A stretch of DNA of 64,000 bases, from contig JBBDZE010000033.1 of the NCBI GenBank assembly GCA_040900345.1, positions 1 to 64,000 on the forward strand. The letters run 5' to 3'. The position numbers were made by a program, and so were the translations under genes. Source of the DNA: JBBDZE01 sp040900345 (GTDB taxonomy: Bacteria > Patescibacteriota > Minisyncoccia > Spechtbacterales > 2-12-FULL-38-22). This document shows positions 58,462-64,000 of the stretch, piece after piece. Each line of letters begins with the position of its first letter. Positions within the stretch are counted from its first letter, which is position 1. The notes beneath the pieces are model-generated. The model had not been told where the DNA came from. It saw only the letters and a program-made list of their open reading frames with translations, and did not search any database.

Positions 58462-59362
58462 TTTTATTTTTTATAGTGCTACTTAGTATGGATTCCGTGT
58501 GCTTTTTGACCCACCGAGCAGCCTTCTTCTGTCCCGAATTCACAAAAAAGACAAACGACGAGAGTCCCAGAAATAACTGATAGCAGGCTATTCTTTCCTC
58601 GTAATTCTCAACAGCAATCCCCACTTTTTTATAATGAACTTTGAATTTTTCAGCATACTGAACGTCACGCGACCAAAAGTCTAACCACGCAATATCGAAT
58701 AAAAAATCTCCATACTTCATTTCTCCCCAATCAATGACGCCCGTAATCTTTTTGCCATCCGCCAACACGTTATTGAATCCGTAATCTCCGTGCACTAAGG
58801 AGCGCTTTTCGGGACAGTAGCGCACTAGCGTTCTAATCTTTTCTTCCACTTCTTCAAAAAACTCTTTCTCTTGTCCTGTTTTGTTCTGTATGGATAGTAT
58901 ATAGGACCTCCAGGAGTCAGACATTCCTACTCCTCGCATATTCAGGTCCCCAGATCTCTTACCCTGGCTCGAAATCTTCGTGGAGTGAATGGCATCCAAC
59001 GTTCTCATAAGCTGGGGAAGAAGTTCATTGAGGTCCTTGGTATTGAAATCTTCCACAACCTTGCCCGCAACTCTTTCAGAAATTGAGAAAAACAATCGCT
59101 CATTCAGCCTCCCAATTTTGATTATCTTGGGAATGGGTACTGCATCCGAACGAAAGTGCCGATAGGCGTACACATCTTTCCGAAAAGTTCTCGCTGTGTT
59201 GTTTGCCCGAATTACATACTTTCCCTCACTTGTATCAAATGCAAAAGCTCGAGAGTATTCCCCTCCCCGCAACGGGTGTAGAGCTCGAATCGGTTCGGCA
59301 TATTCTTCGCGCAAAAACGTTCTCACCTCTCCAATCGTGACACGTGTCTTTACCGTAGACAT
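58409..59362 (-). CDS. Aminoglycoside-phosphotransferase-fold kinase
   Basis: 317 aa of the APH/choline-kinase fold. Brenner motif LVHGDYGFNNVLADG (~residue 205, catalytic Asp/Asn) and VIDWGEMKYGDFLFDIAWLDFW (Mg-binding Asp). N-terminal glycine-poor lobe with GEYSRAFAF and YVIRANNTA. Substrate unknown (sugar, choline-like or an antibiotic). Overlaps DUF5680-like gene. Start ATG 59362. Confidence 0.85.
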   Translation of the reverse strand: MSTVKTRVTIGEVRTFLREEYAEPIRALHPLRGGEYSRAFAFDTSEGKYVIRANNTARTFRKDVYAYRHFRSDAVPIPKIIKIGRLNERLFFSISERVAGKVVEDFNTKDLNELLPQLMRTLDAIHSTKISSQGKRSGDLNMRGVGMSDSWRSYILSIQNKTGQEKEFFEEVEEKIRTLVRYCPEKRSLVHGDYGFNNVLADGKKITGVIDWGEMKYGDFLFDIAWLDFWSRDVQYAEKFKVHYKKVGIAVENYEERIACYQLFLGLSSFVFFVNSGQKKAARWVKKHTESILSSTIKNKNASRHAHGYRTVTSILG

Positions 59363-59393
59363 ATTTTTATCTTGCGATATTATCCATATATTT

Positions 59394-59852
59394 TCAAACG
59401 GGAGCTGAAACCACATACCCCAAGATATCAAACTGTGGGCCAAAAAATTCTACCATTTCGTAATCGGGTCGTTCAATAAGACGAAGATGTTCTGACGAGT
59501 TTAAATACTTATTTTTAAAATCTTCATACTCGCCTGCGTCAAAGTCCACACAGCCAACCTGAGGGCGCTGGGGGTCGGGCTTGCGAACACGAATGCGCGG
59601 AATGCCGTCTATGGCCTCGTTCAATTTTACTTGCTGTCCGTTGTTGGCCTCAGAAACCTCCCCCAAGCTGGCAAGCATGGCTACCAGCCCATCATATTCT
59701 TCCTGGGAGTGGGCAAAAATTGTAAGGTAGGTAATGGGATAGCGCTGCCCCGTTACCTTTTCGGCCAATGTGGCAGCCTCCTTCGCCACATACTGCACGG
59801 CCGCAAAAAGCTCTTCGTGTGTTTTAATTGGGCTGAAGCGGTAAGAAGTCAT
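59394..59852 (-). CDS. 152-aa unknown protein
   Basis: No firm family. Mixed alpha/beta: FAAVQYVAKEAATLAEKVTG, YPITYLTIFAHSQEEYDGLV and a C-terminal beta strand pair (EMVEFFGPQFDILGYVV), soluble. In line with the neighbours on the same strand. Confidence 0.65.
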   Translation of the reverse strand: MTSYRFSPIKTHEELFAAVQYVAKEAATLAEKVTGQRYPITYLTIFAHSQEEYDGLVAMLASLGEVSEANNGQQVKLNEAIDGIPRIRVRKPDPQRPQVGCVDFDAGEYEDFKNKYLNSSEHLRLIERPDYEMVEFFGPQFDILGYVVSAPV

Positions 59853-59864
59853 ACTTCTGATGTG

Positions 59865-60485
59865 CTATTTCCCAATATCAACGGTTCGCTGAATGCCATC
59901 CTTGATATGGACATATTGCGTATCCGTGAGCCGGACCAGCTTGTACTGCCAGTCTTTGTATTCTTCCATTGCCTGTTCGTTAAGCCGCTGTACTTCTTTG
60001 TTGCCCCAGTGCGGCACGAGTAGGAAATCGACCAGACCAAATGCCTCCGTTGAGGTGAGGTTGGCTTTTTCGCGCTCATCGAAAAACTTACACGGCTCGA
60101 TATCGGGCGCTGCGATAACCGACCCCGCGCTGGAACCGACGTATATCACGCCACGTTGCACTAACTCCTTCACCAAACGATCAAAACCGCTTTCTTGTGC
60201 CTTCTCCAGTAAATAACATGTGTTCCCACCGGCAACGAAAAGAATGTGCGCATCTTTAAGTTGCTTCTGCAACTCACGATAGCTCTTGCCAGCAATATCC
60301 ACGTCAAAAACTACGAAGCCAAGCCCGACCAACGCATCCCGATCTTCGCGCATCCAATAGGCATCCTGGTACGGATCGGCTGCCGTGGGGACGAAGGCCA
60401 CACGATACGCGCTTGGCTGGCCTGCCAGCTCCTTTGCTATTTGCGGAAGCACTCTATGCGCCTGCGAGGTAAGAAAAAGCTCCAT
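59865..60485 (-). CDS. Peptidase family S51 (PepE/cyanophycinase fold)
   Basis: 206 aa. AFVPTAADP, AGGNTCYLL (oxyanion/Asn region), GSSAGSVIA with nucleophile Ser (~residue 117) and LVPHWG (His). S51 enzymes act on Asp-X dipeptides or related substrates. Cytoplasmic. Confidence 0.92.
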   Translation of the reverse strand: MELFLTSQAHRVLPQIAKELAGQPSAYRVAFVPTAADPYQDAYWMREDRDALVGLGFVVFDVDIAGKSYRELQKQLKDAHILFVAGGNTCYLLEKAQESGFDRLVKELVQRGVIYVGSSAGSVIAAPDIEPCKFFDEREKANLTSTEAFGLVDFLLVPHWGNKEVQRLNEQAMEEYKDWQYKLVRLTDTQYVHIKDGIQRTVDIGK

Positions 60486-60500
60486 ATTAAACTCGTTTGG

Positions 60501-60905
60501 TCATGGTTTTTGCAGTCCTGTTACATTTCCTGCCTCGTCAGTTTGATACGTTCCTTTGGAGAGGTCAACAAGGGTAAGATGGTTGCCGAAAGGATCTTTC
60601 ACGACCGCCGCTTTGCCAACGGGAATATCTTGGACCTCCACCACAACACTGCCGCCCGCCTTAACTATTGCCTCCACTGCCTCCTCGACCGACTCTACCA
60701 GTATATCCGTCTCGGGGTCCAACGTAGTGCTCAGCACCAATTCACTCTCACCCAGCGATACTGCAGCCATGGTGTCCTTTCGCCAAATCAACTGCTGCCC
60801 GAGCTGCTTACAATAAAAGTTAATGCCGGTTTCAATATCCGGAACTTTTACTAGAACTGCGTCAACTTTTTTAAGAAGCGGGGTGTCGCCTTTGATATTA
60901 TCCAT
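60501..60905 (-). CDS. VOC superfamily (glyoxalase-like) protein
   Basis: 134 aa. One VOC module: KVDAVLVKVPDIETGINFYC, VVKDPFGNHLTLVDL. Two metal ligands per module are partly visible (the leading His is replaced by Val in VKV, the Glu by ...), so metal binding is uncertain. 15 bases upstream of the S51 gene. Confidence 0.85.
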   Translation of the reverse strand: MDNIKGDTPLLKKVDAVLVKVPDIETGINFYCKQLGQQLIWRKDTMAAVSLGESELVLSTTLDPETDILVESVEEAVEAIVKAGGSVVVEVQDIPVGKAAVVKDPFGNHLTLVDLSKGTYQTDEAGNVTGLQKP

Positions 60906-60970
60906 ACAATAATTCTTGCACTATCTGAGAAAAACTCAAGCAATTCTCTACTGCATGCTAGACTACCAGT

Positions 60971-61489
60971 ATGACCGAAGGAGATTTTCTCGCCCCGTTG
61001 CTAAACCTTTCCCCGCTCGTGGTGGCTTCCGTCGCATGGGCGTGGGGGTTTGGTTCGCTTGTGGTCGTTGGTGTCAAGACCCAAACGTTTCGTCGCAACA
61101 TACTAAAAAACCCCGCCGTGATGGTCGGGGATGTCCTGCTGTTGCCAGTAAGCGCCGGGCTTATCGTGCTCTTTTACCAATCAGTGCAGCAACCGCTTGC
61201 CGAGACAGCTGTGCCCGCATGGAGCATTGCAGGGGGAATCATTGCGTCGGTTATTACAGCTACTTTCGCCGTTCGTTTTCAGCTCCTCAACATATGGTGG
61301 TTGCCCCATGGGCTCTTCTTTTTGTTTATGGCATACCTTGTTGTCGTCTTTAGCACAAAAGGCGCCTATCAACTGCTTTTGGGACCCTCCTCGCCCTCTC
61401 TTTGGCTGTTGTGGACATCACCTCTTCTTTTGATTGCATTACACCACCTCTTGGGAATGAGGTTTAAGAAACGCTTTCCAACCCCTTAA
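60971..61489 (+). CDS. Multi-pass membrane protein, unknown
   Basis: 172 aa, five hydrophobic segments (PLVVASVAWAWGFGSLVVVG, VGDVLLLPVSAGLIVLF, SIAGGIIASVITATF, LFFLFMAYLVVVF, LLWTSPLLLIALHHLLG). No family recognised. Divergent from the VOC gene. Confidence 0.65.
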   Translation: MTEGDFLAPLLNLSPLVVASVAWAWGFGSLVVVGVKTQTFRRNILKNPAVMVGDVLLLPVSAGLIVLFYQSVQQPLAETAVPAWSIAGGIIASVITATFAVRFQLLNIWWLPHGLFFLFMAYLVVVFSTKGAYQLLLGPSSPSLWLLWTSPLLLIALHHLLGMRFKKRFPTP

Positions 61490-61610
61490 AAACAGAACGC
61501 CGCCCAGAAGTCGAGCAGCGTCTGTTGTCTGCTGCCTCATGGGCGGCTTTGCGGTTCTCTCCTATTCTCCTGGGGGAGGAAGTGTCATGCCCTCGGGTTC
61601 GAAGACAAAC

Positions 61611-61651
61611 AGCCGCCAACAAATACAGCTAGGGGCTGTCTGTTGGCGGCT
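61611..61651 (-). terminator. Terminator of the 61651 operon
   Basis: 11-base perfect arms (AGCCGCCAACA / TGTTGGCGGCT) around a secondary short stem; on the minus strand GTTTGTC follows. It overlaps the stop of the 61651 gene. Confidence 0.7.
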
Positions 61652-61854
61652 TAGGCCCCGAGGGGCTCAAGAAAACCAATTCGTGGATCCGATGCGTGCC
61701 GGTCTCTGCCGGCAATATCCTCCCATTGCACCTGCGCGCGCCGTCGTGCCTGCTCTATTGCCGTGGAATCACCCAGGTCGAGTGCTGCTACACCTGTAAT
61801 TCTTTTCCACCCTATGGCAGCAGGAATTTCTGTTGCGTAGACAAGGTACCACAT
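61651..61854 (-). CDS. 67-aa unknown protein
   Basis: MWYLVYATEIPAAIG, then KRITGVAALDLGDSTAIEQA; soluble. AAGGAG lies 8 bases upstream of ATG 61854. Last gene of the three-gene unit 62776-61651. No family known. Confidence 0.6.
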   Translation of the reverse strand: MWYLVYATEIPAAIGWKRITGVAALDLGDSTAIEQARRRAQVQWEDIAGRDRHASDPRIGFLEPLGA

Positions 61855-61878
61855 CGCGACTTCTCCTTTCACGGGCGG

Positions 61879-62373
61879 CTAGGTGATGACTGGCTGCATC
61901 CAGTCAGGAACTTCTCGGAGGCGCTCGAACGCATCTTGGATGCGCACTGCAACCTCGGGACGCTGGCGCTTGAGGAGCTGGTAGACGGCTGCCTGGATGG
62001 GAACCTGCAGTCCCTTCGTAGCTGAAAAGAAGAACTCCTCGACCCAGGTGTCCGATTGGCCCAGGCTCAAGAGTTCGAACCCCTGGACATTGGCCACTAG
62101 CTCCACGATGGTCGGGCCTGTTTCCTTGGGGAACTCGACGTCCAGCCACTCGGGCGGAATCTGCTCATACCGCCGCATGATCCTGCCAACGTTCTCGACA
62201 ACCTCCTCAGGGTCGAGATGGCCAGCAATGTGGCAGGTAGAGAACTTCCGCCCATCGCTGCCGATTAGGCCGACCTCCCAGTGGGAACCACTGAGGGTCG
62301 CACCGACAACGCGCATCTGGATTCGAAACGAGAACGTCCCCGCGGTGACGAGAATGCCCCACTGTTCGGACAT
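61879..62373 (-). CDS. 164-aa unknown protein
   Basis: Beta-rich N-terminus (ILVTAGTFSFRIQMRVVGAT), a central EEVVENVGRIMRRY helix and a C-terminal helical part. GGGAGGGAGG before the ATG. No family recognised. Co-transcribed with the genes on both sides. Confidence 0.6.
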   Translation of the reverse strand: MSEQWGILVTAGTFSFRIQMRVVGATLSGSHWEVGLIGSDGRKFSTCHIAGHLDPEEVVENVGRIMRRYEQIPPEWLDVEFPKETGPTIVELVANVQGFELLSLGQSDTWVEEFFFSATKGLQVPIQAAVYQLLKRQRPEVAVRIQDAFERLREVPDWMQPVIT

Positions 62374-62416
62374 GCAAACCTCCCTCCCAGCCGTCCGCGT
62401 CGTAGCTCGGGTCCGC

Positions 62417-62776
62417 CTAGATCTTTAGGGCAGGAGATCCGCGGAAGCACGACGAGACGAACTCGTGGGTCACGTAGTACTGCCCGTCCATCTCCGCGAA
62501 GAGCGTCCGATTGCCCAGAAGCTCATCCAAATCCCGCTCTTGAAGGCGAGGATGTCTCTGGGACGGGTTCTCCTTGGCATGGAGGCCCCACAACTCGTCG
62601 CGAGTAAACGGACTCCAGCCACCGCGTCGTTGCGCGAGGCGCACAACCCAGAATCCGGAAGATTCGAGCTCTGCACGTCCCAGGGTATCCATGAAATCTA
62701 GTTCGGTGCTGATATCGCTCGGCTGAATGGGGTACTCGACAACCTGGCCGACTACCTGGCGCTTTGAATCAGGCAT
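62417..62776 (-). CDS. 119-aa unknown protein
   Basis: No family recognised; contains RGGWSPFTRDELWGLHAKEN and a Pro-rich N-terminus, soluble. First gene of the unit behind the palindromic promoter at 62812. AGAGG lies upstream of ATG 62776. Confidence 0.6.
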   Translation of the reverse strand: MPDSKRQVVGQVVEYPIQPSDISTELDFMDTLGRAELESSGFWVVRLAQRRGGWSPFTRDELWGLHAKENPSQRHPRLQERDLDELLGNRTLFAEMDGQYYVTHEFVSSCFRGSPALKI

Positions 62777-62811
62777 GTAGCATACCTCTGCTAATCCCTA
62801 GTTTCGCCCAA

Positions 62812-62840
62812 ACAGTACCACTCGCGAGCGGTACTGTCAA
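62812..62840 (-). promoter_or_regulatory. Promoter with a palindromic spacer (62417 gene)
   Basis: Minus strand -35 TTGACA (62835-62840), 17-base spacer, -10 TACTGT (62812-62817). The segment 62813-62836 is a 24-base palindrome with one mismatched pair, spanning exactly the space between and including the -10 edge. Confidence 0.75.
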
Positions 62841-62854
62841 TGTCAAAAACAGAA

Positions 62855-62900
62855 AAGCCTCGCACAGAGCGGCCGTGGTCGGCTTTTCTGTGCGAGGCTT
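62855..62900 (-). terminator. Terminator of the 62935 gene
   Basis: 14-base perfect arms (AAGCCTCGCACAGA and complement) with 18-base loop; minus strand then reads TTCTGTTTTT. A competing hairpin (AGAAAAGCC/GGCTTTTCT) uses overlapping bases. Confidence 0.8.
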
Positions 62901-62934
62901 GGAGGAAGACGAGGGGTTTCCCCAGGCAACGCGG

Positions 62935-63384
62935 CTAGATGCAGGAAATGACATAAGCGCCCTTTGGCCATTCGCCCCAATGGCCAGCAACCGCCATATT
63001 CCATCGCTTGCTTCCGGAGCCCCAGGCGAAATTAACAACCTGGAGCTGGCCGTCGTGGTCACGGATGTAGGCGATGTTGACGCCATTAGTCCTTAATGGC
63101 CCCGACTCTCCGCGGGCTTGCCCCTTCAGTAGCTCGAAGAGGTGCGCCAGAAAGATTGCGGCTCGATCGCCCAGATCAGCCAGAATGGGGGCATTCGTTG
63201 CTTCCCCCTCTAGACGATATATAGCGAGAGTTGCCCTCCCTCTATTCTCTTCCCCCTTGTCGAGAAAGAAGCGAGGGAAGTCCTCACCGTGAACGCGTAC
63301 ATTTGCCGCCTCTAACTGTTCTCGGGCAACGAATCGCTCCACCTGTTCCACTTGGACAGTGTGCATTAAAGAGATTAAAACCAT
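62935..63384 (-). CDS. 149-aa unknown protein
   Basis: No family recognised. Contains HGEDFPRFFLDKGEEN, LADLGDRAAIFLAHLFELL and beta strands toward the end (VNIAYIRDHDGQLQVVNFAWGS). GGGAG precedes ATG 63384; promoter at 63435 and terminator at 62855 bound the unit. Confidence 0.6.
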   Translation of the reverse strand: MVLISLMHTVQVEQVERFVAREQLEAANVRVHGEDFPRFFLDKGEENRGRATLAIYRLEGEATNAPILADLGDRAAIFLAHLFELLKGQARGESGPLRTNGVNIAYIRDHDGQLQVVNFAWGSGSKRWNMAVAGHWGEWPKGAYVISCI

Positions 63385-63434
63385 CGCAATCTCCCGTATC
63401 GGATTTGCACTTTGCCTTTTTCAAAAACATCAAC

Positions 63435-63463
63435 ACACTACCACTGAATTGTTAGTGTGTCAA
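63435..63463 (-). promoter_or_regulatory. Promoter with partial inverted repeat (62935 gene)
   Basis: Minus strand -35 TTGACA (63458-63463), 17-base spacer, -10 TAGTGT (63435-63440). ACACTA/TAGTGT ends make a partial inverted repeat over the spacer. Confidence 0.75.
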
Positions 63464-63712
63464 GAGTTCTATTTCTTTCTGCTTCTTTCCAAGCACATCC
63501 TCCAACGCCTCTTTTAATTCGGGATGTTTGAAGGTACGGGGCTGCTTGTTTCTGATACGTTAATCAGATTTCCCGAAGGCAATAGATAACAAGAACCGCG
63601 TTCAAGAACAGCCCCACGACAAGGGCTAAAAGGTTGGGGCCACTTGATTGTAGCACTGCGCCTAGAAGATAACTTTCGCTACGCTCGGATTAGTCCTTCA
63701 ACTAGTTCAGGA
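63464..63712. other. Intergenic stretch with a possible tiny membrane peptide
   Basis: On the minus strand an open frame of ~41 codons after a stop reads a hydrophobic segment (LLALVVGLFLNAVLVIY) ending at about 63568; a GTG could start it, but there is no ATG or clear Shine-Dalgarno. A stem TAGTCCT/AGGACTA lies just past the partial surface gene. No other feature seen. Confidence 0.35.
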
Positions 63713-64000
63713 CTAGTAGCTTAACGTACCGCTCGCTACAGGAGAACTTGAATCAACCCACTTTATTGGGTCGACCAGTTCCCCATCTCGCCACCATACA
63801 TCCCCTTCGGTAACATTACCCATACTATCTGATGAGCCAAGATCCATGGTCATGGCAAGCGTCTTGCTTACCGCCGTGATCAAGGTGGTCGTGTCAGCAA
63901 CCAAGGTCAGCGTCTTACCCGTGGTGGGAATCGTGAACTGGCTCGTCGGAATGAAGGTTACCGAACCGGCAAACGTCGTACCAGAGTAGTAACCTGTGGC
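63713..64000 (-). CDS. Surface protein, C-terminal part only
   Basis: Open to the window edge; 95 codons before the stop. Beta-rich Thr/Ser pattern (GTTFAGSVTFIPTSQFTIP, TLTLVADTTTLI), with WVDSSSPVASGTLSY at the end. The first residues lie outside the window. The composition matches extracellular beta-sandwich proteins; the terminal short hydrophobic-free tail lacks an LPxTG signal. Confidence 0.6.
   Translation of the reverse strand, partial: ATGYYSGTTFAGSVTFIPTSQFTIPTTGKTLTLVADTTTLITAVSKTLAMTMDLGSSDSMGNVTEGDVWWRDGELVDPIKWVDSSSPVASGTLSY

Overview
The window reads as a scaffold from a Candidate Phyla Radiation (Patescibacteria) genome, most likely a Parcubacteria/Paceibacteria lineage recovered from a metagenome. 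The reasons are the reduced but complete cell-wall gene set in tight ATGA-coupled operons, many small lineage-typical proteins (Cys-rich lipoprotein-like peptides, a DUF1566 surface protein, LPxTG/sortase pair, LCP protein with glycosyltransferases), the absence of biosynthetic pathways, runs of N at scaffold joins, and short palindromic repeats inside coding genes. TGA is used as an ordinary stop at many coupled gene junctions, so the standard bacterial code applies. The lineage name is an inference from gene content; no rRNA or tRNA gene was seen.

1-9.6 kb (+): a division/cell-wall operon: end of a D-Ala-D-Ala carboxypeptidase, mraY, a divergent D-aminoacylase-fold amidohydrolase, murD, ftsW, murG (interrupted only by a false assembly gap), gltX and a coiled-coil M23 endopeptidase. 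10.2-11.3 kb: XerC/D-like recombinase carrying an intragenic repeat. 11.4-15.9 kb: an accessory stretch with four or five very small plus-strand genes, each with its own promoter, strong Shine-Dalgarno and terminator, sharing repeated 5' and 3' flanks, mixed with minus-strand small genes. 15.9-16.9 kb: alpha/beta hydrolase and RidA. 17.1-28.1 kb: cell-surface island: DUF1566 repeat protein, a 981-aa beta-helix protein, DEAD-box helicase, sortase with its LPxTG substrate, and a 909-aa single-pass membrane protein. 28.1-28.75 kb: non-coding stretch rich in large hairpins.

28.7-36.8 kb (mostly -): SuhB-like phosphatase, murC, rpmA (+), pyrG, rplI, S41 protease, LCP ligase. 36.8-41.6 kb (-): surface polysaccharide genes (three glycosyltransferases and an O-antigen-ligase-like protein) which the LCP enzyme could attach to the wall. 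42.2-46.0 kb (+): priA (motor-dead), def, fmt. 46-54.6 kb: MFS exporter, membrane protein with DsbA partner, an MscS channel gene broken by an in-frame TAG, RRM protein, rarA, a family-4-like uracil-DNA glycosylase lacking its Fe-S cysteines, a HELIH protein, and an oxidoreductase remnant. 55.2-60.9 kb (-): run of small stress or housekeeping enzymes (msrB, msrA, tRNA-binding protein, ArsR regulator flanked by twin palindromes, NUDIX, DUF4406-like, DUF5680-like, APH kinase-like, S51 peptidase, VOC protein). 61.6-63.4 kb (-): small unknown proteins behind promoters with palindromic spacers. The right edge cuts a surface protein.

The most interesting items are the array of one-gene transcription units at 11.4-15.9 kb with shared flanks, the ArsR gene bracketed by near-identical palindromes, the long perfect palindromes scattered between genes, the divergent enzymes (amidohydrolase, PriA, UDG), and the sortase/LPxTG pair.
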